This document shows positions 7,379 to 13,866 of a DNA stretch of 14,333 nucleotides, one piece after another. The notes under the pieces are model-generated. The model did no database searches. It had not been told where the DNA came from and worked only from the letters and a program-made list of their open reading frames with translations. Each line of letters begins with the position of its first letter. The stretch's first letter is position 1. Location: contig CAKSHG010000030.1 of NCBI GenBank assembly GCA_934456315.1, forward strand, positions 1 through 14,333. Direction: 5' to 3'. A program made the position numbers and the translations under genes. Source of the DNA: an uncultured Oscillospiraceae bacterium. Lineage in GTDB: Bacteria > Bacillota > Clostridia > Oscillospirales > Ruminococcaceae.

Positions 7379-7406
7379 AATTTTTACAGTAGATGAGCCG
7401 GCTCCA

Positions 7407-8492
7407 TCAGAATTTGGTGGGGTTTGCGGCAAGGTACTTCTTGACCATCAGCGCGATCTTGAAGATTATCGCGTGGTCGAATTCGCGCAGGTCGAGCCCG
7501 GTCAGCTTCTTGATCTTGTCCAGGCGGTAAACCAGGGTGTTGCGGTGTACGAACAGCTTTCTGGAGGTTTCGGAAACGTTCAGGCTGTTCTCGAAGAACT
7601 TCTGGATAGTGAACAGGGTTTCGTGGTCGAGGGACTCGATGGAGTTCTTCTTGAAAACCTCCTTGAGGAACGTTTCGCAGAGGGTCGTCGGCAGGTGGTA
7701 GATAAGTCTTGCGATACCGAGGTTGTCGTAGCTTACGATGTTCTTGTCGGTGTCGAATACCTTTCCTACCTCGAGGGCGGTCTGCGCTTCCTTGAAGGAG
7801 CGTGCGAGGTCCTTTACGCCTACTACCGGAGTACCGATGCCTACGTTGACCTTGGTGAAGAACTCGCTGGAAAGCGTGTCAGAGATGGAGCGCGCCAGCT
7901 TTTCGAGGTCGCGCACGTCGATATTGTTCTTTACTTCCTTGACGAGGACGATGTCGTTTTCAGTGATATTGAATACGAAGTCCTTGTTCTTGTCCGGGAA
8001 GAGGTTCTGTATGACGTCATAAGCGGAAACATCGTTGGAGGAAATGACGCTGATGAGGAACACCACTCTGCTGATATCGGAGTTGAAGTGCAGCTCGCGC
8101 GCCTTGAGACTGATGTCGCCGGGCAGGACGTTATCGAGGATTATGTTCTTTACGAAGTTGTTGCGGTCGTACTTCTCGTCGTAGTACTGCTTGATGCCGG
8201 ACAGTGAGATCGCGATAACGCTCGCGTACTTGCCGGCGGGCTCGTCAGTGCCCTCTACGAATACGGCGTAGTCGGGCTTGACGTGAATGCCGAAAGGCTT
8301 GTATGTGTATCCGTCGCGGATAAATACCTCATGTGAATCGCCGAGCTCTATCGGGAAGAAGTCGTTGCCGCCCCCTACCCTGGTAAGATCGCTGCACGCG
8401 ATAATTGTTCCGTTTTCGTCAATTACGCCGATAACGCGGTTGACTGCGTCCTTCATCTGATGAACGATGCCCTGGAAAAGTCTGTTTGACAT
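7407..8492 (-). CDS. CdaR/PucR-type transcriptional regulator
   Basis: This is a predicted DNA-binding regulator of 361 residues with the CdaR architecture. The N-terminal domain (about 1-130; QMKDAVNRVIGVIDENGTII, later FVEGTDEPAGKYASVIAISL) resembles the putative sugar-diacid sensing domain. A central region (about 140-270) resembles the GGDEF-like domain of this family, with VNVGIGTPVVGVKDLARSFKEAQTAL. The C-terminal PucR helix-turn-helix is at about 300-355, with NVSETSRKLFVHRNTLVYRLDKI and a following LDLREFDHAIIFKIAL helix. ATG has AGAGGT about six bases upstream. It has its own promoter at 8727-8755 and a leader of ~228 nt. No sugar-acid or purine catabolic genes are nearby, so its target is unknown. 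It could act on itself or on the ftsE cluster. Confidence 0.9.
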   Translation of the reverse strand: MSNRLFQGIVHQMKDAVNRVIGVIDENGTIIACSDLTRVGGGNDFFPIELGDSHEVFIRDGYTYKPFGIHVKPDYAVFVEGTDEPAGKYASVIAISLSGIKQYYDEKYDRNNFVKNIILDNVLPGDISLKARELHFNSDISRVVFLISVISSNDVSAYDVIQNLFPDKNKDFVFNITENDIVLVKEVKNNIDVRDLEKLARSISDTLSSEFFTKVNVGIGTPVVGVKDLARSFKEAQTALEVGKVFDTDKNIVSYDNLGIARLIYHLPTTLCETFLKEVFKKNSIESLDHETLFTIQKFFENSLNVSETSRKLFVHRNTLVYRLDKIKKLTGLDLREFDHAIIFKIALMVKKYLAANPTKF

Positions 8493-8720
8493 TTTTGTAC
8501 CTCTTTCCTGAAGAGCGGCTGTCCTGCCCGCTCCGTCCCTGTCACAGACCCCTCTGGGTCAGACGGCGCGCAGCGGATTAGCCGTTTATGTTTCCTGCCG
8601 CCATATATGGCGGGCATAAATACTCTGGGAACATGCTGAATAAAGCGCAGCGTAACAAAATCAGACGCGTGAGTGCGCTCGTTTGAACGAGTCGATTTTG
8701 TTTTATTCAGCATTTGCCTA
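8493..8720 (-). promoter_or_regulatory. Long structured 5' leader of the CdaR-type gene
   Basis: If transcription starts near 8720, the leader is about 228 nt and can fold repeatedly. First comes a long hairpin: 8702-8713 pairs perfectly with 8633-8644, and 8694-8701 with 8655-8662, leaving a 10-nt bulge on one arm, capped by ACGAG/CTCGT (8687-8691/8678-8682). Next is a hairpin at 8585-8620. Then come GACCC/GGGTC (8547-8551/8556-8560) inside CCGTC/GACGG (8533-8537/8562-8566). Last is GAGCGG/CCGCTC (8513-8518/8528-8533), just before the ribosome site. It matches no riboswitch core I can recall (TPP, SAM, FMN, purine, glycine, c-di-GMP, c-di-AMP or T-box). It may be a cis-regulatory RNA or an independent small RNA. 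Confidence 0.45.
8585..8620. repeat. Palindrome with outer inverted repeat in the regulator leader
   Basis: CCGCCATATATGGCGG at 8598-8613 is a perfect 16-bp palindrome. It is enclosed by TTTATG (8585-8590) and CATAAA (8615-8620), which are also complementary. In RNA it makes a six-pair GC hairpin with a TATA loop. In DNA it is a symmetric site that could be bound by a dimer such as the regulator itself. Confidence 0.55.
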
Positions 8721-8726
8721 ATCTAT

Positions 8727-8755
8727 ATTGTACTAAAAAATTCAGAAAAAATCAA
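8727..8755 (-). promoter_or_regulatory. Promoter of the CdaR-type regulator gene
   Basis: On the minus strand TTGATT (8750-8755) and TACAAT (8727-8732) are separated by exactly 17 bp. The -10 matches the consensus at five of six bases and the -35 at four. Upstream (8756-8800) is a run of A/T tracts that could act as an UP element. Transcription would start near 8720, just ahead of the first long hairpin. Confidence 0.65.
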
Positions 8756-8803
8756 GGGTTTTTTATCTATTATGTAAAAATTCCTTTATTTTTTTCGGTA
8801 TGC

Positions 8804-8832
8804 TTGCAAATTGCTGTGAAAAGTAATATAAT
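8804..8832 (+). promoter_or_regulatory. metG promoter
   Basis: TTGCAA (8804-8809) and a perfect TATAAT (8827-8832) are 17 bp apart. The predicted start near 8839 gives a leader of about 75 nt. It contains one weak A/T hairpin and the AGAGGT ribosome site about ten bases before the ATG at 8914. The leader is too short for a T-box or SAM riboswitch. This promoter is divergent from the regulator promoter, with about 50 bp between their -35 boxes. Confidence 0.75.
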
Positions 8833-8913
8833 AAAATAGCACAATAATAATCATCAATGAACATAGATTCCTGTTGATTATCACTATAAGTAGAAAAAGA
8901 GGTAATAATAACA

Positions 8914-10857
8914 ATGTGTAATTGCAGCAAGGGAAAATATTACATCACCACCCCGATCTACTATCCGTCGGGAAATCCGCATATCGGACACTGCTACACC
9001 ACCGTGGCATGCGACACCATCGCAAGATTCAAGAGAATGCAGGGCTATGACGTAATGTTCCTGACCGGAACGGACGAGCATGGTCAGAAGATAGAGCTCA
9101 AGGCAGAGGAAAAGGGCGTAACTCCGAAGGAGTACGTTGATGAGATCGTTGCTAACTTCAAGCGCCTGTGGGAAACCATGGGGATAAGCTACGACAGATT
9201 TATCCGCACCACTGACGACTACCATGTTTCCGCAGTTCAGAAGATATTCAAGACCCTCTACGACAAGGGCTACATTTACAAGGGCGAGTACACCGGAAAG
9301 TACTGCACTCCCTGCGAGAGCTTCTGGACAGAGAGCCAGCTCGTCAACGGCAAGTGTCCCGACTGCGGCAGAGATGTCATCGACGCCCATGAGGAGGCCT
9401 ACTTCCTGCGCCTTTCCGACTACGCCGACAAGGTAGAGAAGTTCCTCACCGAAACCGACTATCTCCAGCCCAAGAGCCGCGTAAACGAGATGGTGAACAA
9501 CTTCATCAAGCCCGGACTCGAGGATCTCTGCGTATCCAGAACCAGCTTCAAGTGGGGCGTTCCGGTGGATTTCGACCCCGGTCACGTTGTTTACGTCTGG
9601 GTAGACGCGCTTTCCAACTATATCACCGCACTTGGTTACGACAACGACAAGTACGACGATTTCAGCAAGTACTGGCCGGCTGACCTGCACATGACTGCAA
9701 AGGAGATCGTGCGTTTCCACTCCATCGTATGGCCCATCATTCTCATGATGCTCGACCTGCCGCTTCCCAAGCACCTGTACGGTCACGGCTGGATAAACTT
9801 CAACGGACAGAAGATGTCCAAGTCCCTGGGCAATGTTATCGACCCGTTTGTGCTCGCAGAGCGCTACGGCTCTGACGCGGTGCGTTACCAGATACTCCGC
9901 GACATGCCCTATGGTTCCGACTGCAACTTCTCCAACGAGATAATGATCGGACGTATCAACACCGACCTCGCGAACGACCTCGGAAACCTGGTTTCCAGAA
10001 CCGTTGCGATGGCTGACAAGTATTTCGGCGGCACCCTCCCCGAGGAAAAGAAGGCAGAGCCCATCGACGACGAGCTCCGCACTATGGCTGCGGCGCTCAA
10101 GGAGCCGGTTTCAAAGCTGGTCGAGGAAGCGCAGCTTTCCAAGGCGCTGGAGGAGATATTCAAGGTAGTTTCCCGCGCGAACAAGTATATCGACGAAACT
10201 GCTCCGTGGGTGCTCGCAAAGAGCGAGGAGAACATGCCCAGACTGGCGGCGGTGCTCTACAACCTGCTTGAGAGCATTCGTATCTGTTCCGGTCTGCTGT
10301 TCCCGTTCATGCCCAAGACCATGCCGAAGGTATGGGAGCAGATTGGCGCTGACGAGAGCATGACAGCATACGACACGCTGGGGACATTCGGCGTACTTCC
10401 GCAGAACGTCACCGTACGCAAGGGCGAGGTGCTGTTCCCGAGAATCGACATGGAAAAGGAGATCGACGAGCTGAACAGCCTGCTGACTCCTGCCAAGACT
10501 ATCCGAGAGGACGAGGATCTCGACAAGGCGAACATCATCACCATCGACCAGTTCGCAGAGGTAAAGCTCCGCAGCGGCGAGATAACCGCCTGCGAGAAGA
10601 TAAAGAAGGCGAAGAAGCTGCTCAAGCTCACCGTTGACGACGGCAGAAACGGCAGACAGATAGTTTCCGGCATAGCTTCCTGGTATCAGCCGGAGGACCT
10701 CATCGGAAAGAAGATCGTATTCGTTGCGAACCTTGCTCCGGCAAAGCTCTGCGGCGAGCTTAGCGAGGGTATGATACTCGCATGCGACGCAGGCGACAAC
10801 GATGTAAGAGTACTGTTCCTCGACAAGGACGTACCCAACGGAAGCACGATAAGATAA
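8914..10857 (+). CDS. metG: Methionyl-tRNA synthetase
   Basis: MetG charges tRNA-Met, including the initiator, with methionine. The 647-residue class I enzyme has the Rossmann core with HIGH at 23-26 and KMSKS at 300-304. A zinc knuckle uses Cys131 and Cys134 (CTPC) and Cys148 and Cys151 (CPDC). The DALSNYITALGY region and the anticodon-binding motif (NLVSRTVAMADKYFGG, then ETAPWVLAK) are present. Residues from about 545 form the C-terminal tRNA-binding OB domain (IDQFAEVKLRSGEITACEKI, GRQIVSGIASWYQPEDLIGK), as in the long bacterial dimeric form. ATG is preceded by AGAGGT about ten bases upstream. It is the first gene of the plus-strand arm, as in many Firmicutes where metG precedes tatD. The Cys-rich start MCNCSKGK is slightly unusual. 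Confidence 0.98.
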   Translation: MCNCSKGKYYITTPIYYPSGNPHIGHCYTTVACDTIARFKRMQGYDVMFLTGTDEHGQKIELKAEEKGVTPKEYVDEIVANFKRLWETMGISYDRFIRTTDDYHVSAVQKIFKTLYDKGYIYKGEYTGKYCTPCESFWTESQLVNGKCPDCGRDVIDAHEEAYFLRLSDYADKVEKFLTETDYLQPKSRVNEMVNNFIKPGLEDLCVSRTSFKWGVPVDFDPGHVVYVWVDALSNYITALGYDNDKYDDFSKYWPADLHMTAKEIVRFHSIVWPIILMMLDLPLPKHLYGHGWINFNGQKMSKSLGNVIDPFVLAERYGSDAVRYQILRDMPYGSDCNFSNEIMIGRINTDLANDLGNLVSRTVAMADKYFGGTLPEEKKAEPIDDELRTMAAALKEPVSKLVEEAQLSKALEEIFKVVSRANKYIDETAPWVLAKSEENMPRLAAVLYNLLESIRICSGLLFPFMPKTMPKVWEQIGADESMTAYDTLGTFGVLPQNVTVRKGEVLFPRIDMEKEIDELNSLLTPAKTIREDEDLDKANIITIDQFAEVKLRSGEITACEKIKKAKKLLKLTVDDGRNGRQIVSGIASWYQPEDLIGKKIVFVANLAPAKLCGELSEGMILACDAGDNDVRVLFLDKDVPNGSTIR

Positions 10858-10986
10858 ATTCGGAATTCATAATTCGGAATTATTGTGTCCGCTTCGCGGA
10901 CGAATTAAAAATTGGATACAAGCGAAACATTGCCGCGACAGCGGCAATGAAATTCCGAATTCCGCATTCATAATTCCGAATTCAAT
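10857..10986. repeat. Inverted-repeat (MITE-like) intergenic element
   Basis: About 130 bp between metG and the next gene is bounded by imperfect terminal inverted repeats of ~25 bp, both built on AATTCGGAATT units. The left end has the unit twice (10858-10881) and the right end has its complement twice (about 10951-10983). Inside are two perfect hairpins: GTCCGC-TTC-GCGGAC (10887-10901) and ATTGCCGC-GACA-GCGGCAAT (10929-10948). No protein is encoded. The layout is that of a miniature inverted-repeat or dispersed palindromic element. It may have been inserted into the operon, and its hairpins could modulate read-through. Confidence 0.6.
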
Positions 10987-11003
10987 TGGTTGGGGGTGGT
11001 TTT

Positions 11004-11657
11004 TTGGATATTTCGAGAATGGCGGATATTGCGTCGGTCAGCCGTACTACGCTGACGCATTCATCTGAACACCGCACGCAGGAGAAATCCTCAACGCTGG
11101 CGGCGGATCACACTGACGCGTTCATAAAGTCACAGGCGGCGTTCACTCCGGCGTATACCAAAAAGTCAGCCCAGAAGCAGGCGAGCGACAACAACCTCAC
11201 CCAGCGCGAGAACAGCGAGGACAAAGTCGGCGCGATAAAGCAGAACGAGGGAAAGGGGCGCGCAGAGCTCCTGACCCAGGGCGTTCAGCACATAATCCGC
11301 GCCATGCTGGTGAAGCAGGGCGAGGTGCTCACCGGGAATGTCCCGAGCGTAGGCGCAAAGCTCTACGCCGAGGAGCTCCTGGGGCAGATACGGCAGCTCT
11401 ACGGCAATTCCGCTGCGGACGAGAACACCCCGGATTACTGGACGGCGGAGAATACGGCGGACCGTATGGTGCTGTTCTTCAACTGCGTTTCCATCGAGGG
11501 CGACAAGACTGAGCTCCTTGACCGGAGCTTCCGCGGCGCATTCAGCGAAACGGAGCAGCTTTTCGGAGGGCGCGGACGGCTCCCGCTGGAGAGCTACGAA
11601 ACGCGTCAGCTGGTTATCGAGAATTACTTCAACAAGGTGAACAATGGCAATATTTGA
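11004..11657 (+). CDS. Uncharacterised protein between metG and tatD
   Basis: This is a 217-residue soluble protein with no signal peptide or membrane segment. The first ~90 residues are Ser/Thr/Gln/Lys-rich and probably disordered. From about 90 on it is helical: LTQGVQHIIRAMLVKQGEVL, then ENTADRMVLFFNCVSI, a SFRGAFSETEQLFGGRGRLPLESYETRQLV stretch, and a C-terminal helix. The pattern of TA-R-V-FF, then GxF-xA-E, then LP-xS-xT recalls the DUF5610 type, but this is a memory-based guess. I chose the TTG at 11004 because GGGGGTGG lies five bases before it. Another TTG at 10986 lies at the edge of the inverted-repeat element, and the first in-frame ATG is at 11019. The stop overlaps tatD by 14 bp, so expression is likely coupled. 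Confidence 0.75.
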   Translation: MDISRMADIASVSRTTLTHSSEHRTQEKSSTLAADHTDAFIKSQAAFTPAYTKKSAQKQASDNNLTQRENSEDKVGAIKQNEGKGRAELLTQGVQHIIRAMLVKQGEVLTGNVPSVGAKLYAEELLGQIRQLYGNSAADENTPDYWTAENTADRMVLFFNCVSIEGDKTELLDRSFRGAFSETEQLFGGRGRLPLESYETRQLVIENYFNKVNNGNI

Positions 11658-12402
11658 TACTCATGCGCACTATGTAAGAAACGATTTCGGCGAGGCTCTG
11701 CACCCGCTGCTTTCCAGCATGTCAGCGGCCGGCGTGGAAAAGATAATGGCAGTGGGCTACGACCTGGAGTCCTCGAAGGAGGAAATTCAGCTCGCAGAGC
11801 AGTATCCGTTCATCTGGGCGGCAGTCGGGATCCACCCGGAGAACTGCGAGGGGCTTCCCGCAGACTGGCTCGCAAGGGTGGAGGAAATGCTCGGATCTCC
11901 GCGCGTTAAGGCGCTGGGGGAGATAGGACTGGATCGTCACTATGAGGGCTATGACAGGGATTTGCAGGCTGATGTGTTCGAAAAGCAGCTGCGGCTTGCG
12001 AAAAAGCTTGACGTGCCGGTGATAATCCACAGCCGGGATGCCTGCGAGGACACCATGGCGATGCTGCGGCAGTACAAGCCCGCCGGGGTCATGCACTGCT
12101 TTTCATACAGCCCGGAAGTCGCCGAGGAGGTCGTAAAGCTCGGAATGTACGTCGGGTTCACCGGAGTGCTGACGTTCAAGAACTCGAAGAAAGCATGGGC
12201 GGCGTGCGAGGTCGTGCCGAAAGACCGGCTGCTGCTTGAAACCGACTGCCCGTACATGGCTCCGGTGCCGCATCGCGGCGAGAAGTCCCACAGCGGCATG
12301 ATAAAGTACACCGCCGCGAAAATGGCGGAGATAAAGGGCGTTTCCACGGAAGAAATGGTGGAGATATGCCGGGAGAACGGCGAAAGGCTGTTCAGAATAT
12401 GA
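11644..12402 (+). CDS. tatD: TatD-family metal-dependent hydrolase
   Basis: This 252-residue cytoplasmic TIM-barrel hydrolase belongs to the TatD/YabD family. Members are metal-dependent DNases/phosphodiesterases, and some act as 3'-5' exonucleases in repair or in D-aminoacyl-tRNA editing. The metal ligands are all visible: DTHAH (His7, His9), ALGEIGLD (Glu93), IIHSRDA (His129), MHCFS (His151) and LETDCPYMAP (Asp201). The GIHPE motif (63-67) and the PVPHRGEKS loop are also typical. Its ATG lies inside the end of the preceding gene (14-bp overlap), with AAGGTG about five bases upstream. Its stop overlaps the next start (ATGA). Following metG matches a common Firmicute gene order. The exact substrate in this organism is unknown. 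Confidence 0.95.
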   Translation: MAIFDTHAHYVRNDFGEALHPLLSSMSAAGVEKIMAVGYDLESSKEEIQLAEQYPFIWAAVGIHPENCEGLPADWLARVEEMLGSPRVKALGEIGLDRHYEGYDRDLQADVFEKQLRLAKKLDVPVIIHSRDACEDTMAMLRQYKPAGVMHCFSYSPEVAEEVVKLGMYVGFTGVLTFKNSKKAWAACEVVPKDRLLLETDCPYMAPVPHRGEKSHSGMIKYTAAKMAEIKGVSTEEMVEICRENGERLFRI

Positions 12403-12857
12403 GCAGTATTACAGTAAGAAAGGCAGGAGCCGGCGACATGCCGGTGCTTCTGGCGATACGCCGGGAAATGCTGGCGGTGGTGAACGGGGTTCCGGAGAAC
12501 GGTATTTCCGACGAGCTTATGCGGCTTTCGGAGGAGTATTTCCGAAACGGTCATCAGACGACGTTCCTTGCATACTGCGGGGAGGAGCTCGCGGGCTGCG
12601 CAACTATATGCTGGCTTACGGTCATGCCGACGTATTCTCACCCTTCCGGAAAGCGCGCTCATATAATGAACGTGTACACCCGCGCGGAGTTCCGCAGAAT
12701 GGGAGCGGCGCGCGCAATGCTGAACGCTCTCCTTGAGGAAGCGCGGGAACGCGGCGTGACCGGCGTCACGCTTGACGCAACGGACAGCGGCAGACCGCTG
12801 TATGAAACGATGGGCTTCCATGGTTCGGAGGAACACATGGAGCTTGTCCTGAACTGA
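12399..12857 (+). CDS. GNAT-family N-acetyltransferase
   Basis: This is a 152-residue protein with the GNAT fold, predicted to move an acetyl group from acetyl-CoA to an amine. It starts ITVRKAGAGDMPVLLAI, the usual first strand and helix. Motif A is at about 93-108 (YTRAEFRRMGAARAML, the RxxGxA pyrophosphate loop). Motif B is GVTLDATDSGRPLYETMGF (122-140), with the Tyr135 position used as general acid in many members. The start at 12399 overlaps the tatD stop (ATGA) and has GAAAGG about ten bases upstream. A longer in-frame start at 12366 inside tatD is unlikely. The acceptor is unknown, and a small molecule or a peptide N-terminus are both possible. Confidence 0.9.
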   Translation: MSSITVRKAGAGDMPVLLAIRREMLAVVNGVPENGISDELMRLSEEYFRNGHQTTFLAYCGEELAGCATICWLTVMPTYSHPSGKRAHIMNVYTRAEFRRMGAARAMLNALLEEARERGVTGVTLDATDSGRPLYETMGFHGSEEHMELVLN

Positions 12858-12873
12858 TTCTATCGGAGGAAAA

Positions 12874-13866
12874 ATGGACGCAGACGGCAATCGAAGTAAC
12901 ACGCAGAACGAGGACGAAAAGCAGGGCGGGCACAAAGCGGCGAGGTTTTTCCTCGGCTGGCTCGTTGCGCTGAACAAGGGTATCACGAAGCTGCTGAAAA
13001 AGGCGCTCGGGTCGGATTACATCGCGGTCACGGAGGACGAGGTGCTCGACATGGTGAACGCGCTGGCGCAGACCCCTGACGACGACGGCGACGGCGAAAA
13101 CGTCATCGAGGAAAGCTCCGCGCAGATGATAAACAACATCTTCGAGTTCAAGGACCTCACCGCCGGGGACGTAATGACCCACCGCACGAATATAGTCGGC
13201 GTTGATATGTCAGTGAGCCTGGACGATATCATTTACCTGGCGCTGGATATGGGCTTTTCGAGAATACCGGTCTATGAGGGCAGCATCGACAGGATAGTCG
13301 GGATAATCATCGTGAAGGACCTGCTGTGCCTTGTCGGTAAGGATAAGGAGGATCTGGCGGGGTTTGACATTCACGATTTTGTGCGCAGCGTGAATTTCGT
13401 TCCGGAATCATGTCCCTGCTCTGATGTGTTCAAGTCGCTGACAAGCCTTAAATCCGGCATGGCTGTAGTTGCTGACGAGTACGGCGGCACCGCCGGTATC
13501 GTTACGCTGGAGGACATCATCGAGGCGGTAATGGGCAATATCCAGGACGAATACGACGATGAGCACTCCGAGATAGTCAAGGTCGGCGAGGACGAGTACG
13601 ATGTTGATGGCGAGGCTGACCCGGACGAGGTTTTCGGGCTGTTCGGCGTGGAGCTTCCGGAGGAGCACGACTACGAAACGATAGCCGGATTCATTACGGA
13701 TAAGCTGGGGTATATTCCCGAGGGGGACGAACTTACTCCGCCGAGCGTGGAGTACGAGGGCGTGAAGCTGGTGGTAATGCAGGTCGAGGACAGGTGCATT
13801 ATAAAGGTGCGCGCCATGAAAGCTCCGCAGACCGCTGAAGCCGTTCACGAAGAGGATAAGGACTGA
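12874..13866 (+). CDS. CBS-pair/CorC-HlyC domain protein lacking the DUF21 membrane domain
   Basis: This 330-residue protein is related to CorC/HlyC. An acidic, Asp-rich N-terminal part (1-90; DDDGDGENVIEE at 69-80) leads to a CBS pair. The first CBS is at about 98-152 (DVMTHRTNIVGVD, FSRIPVYEG, IVGIIIVKDLL). The second is at about 165-222 (SGMAVVADEYGGTAGIVTLEDIIEAVMG). A CorC_HlyC domain follows at about 235-315 (DYETIAGFITDKLGYIPEGD). No DUF21/CNNM membrane segments precede the CBS pair, as in E. coli CorC, which is linked to Mg/Co efflux. It is therefore probably a soluble regulator. ATG has GGAGG five to six bases upstream. Its TGA shares a base with the nth start. The actual ligand, possibly adenosine nucleotides, is unproven. 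Confidence 0.9.
   Translation: MDADGNRSNTQNEDEKQGGHKAARFFLGWLVALNKGITKLLKKALGSDYIAVTEDEVLDMVNALAQTPDDDGDGENVIEESSAQMINNIFEFKDLTAGDVMTHRTNIVGVDMSVSLDDIIYLALDMGFSRIPVYEGSIDRIVGIIIVKDLLCLVGKDKEDLAGFDIHDFVRSVNFVPESCPCSDVFKSLTSLKSGMAVVADEYGGTAGIVTLEDIIEAVMGNIQDEYDDEHSEIVKVGEDEYDVDGEADPDEVFGLFGVELPEEHDYETIAGFITDKLGYIPEGDELTPPSVEYEGVKLVVMQVEDRCIIKVRAMKAPQTAEAVHEEDKD

Noticed and set aside
7275..8207. Plus-strand open frame of 310 codons opposite the CdaR-type gene
   Set aside because: The minus frame has the PucR helix-turn-helix and a ribosome site. The plus frame is Val/Leu/Glu/Asp-rich shadow sequence.
8453..8713. Open frame of 86 codons on the minus strand across the regulator leader
   Set aside because: Its ATG would lie only ~7 nt from the predicted transcript start with no clear ribosome site. 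The protein is Arg/Ser/Pro-rich and non-family-like, and it runs into the regulator's start.
8839..8913. T-box or SAM riboswitch before metG
   Set aside because: Only ~75 nt separate the predicted transcription start from the ATG. No T-box sequence (AGGGTGG-like) or SAM core is present.
10988..11007. Possible two-layer G-quadruplex at the ribosome site of the gene at 11004
   Set aside because: Three of the four G runs are only two bases long and the spacing is uneven. A G-rich Shine-Dalgarno site is a simpler reading.
12366..12398. Earlier ATG at 12366 as the GNAT start
   Set aside because: It would extend 37 bp into tatD without a better ribosome site. The start at 12399 gives the usual GNAT N-terminus and an ATGA overlap.
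11949..12986. Minus-strand open frame of 345 codons opposite tatD and the GNAT gene
   Set aside because: It covers two genes with full catalytic motifs on the plus strand. Its own translation is Ser/Arg/His/Cys-rich with no recognisable domain.
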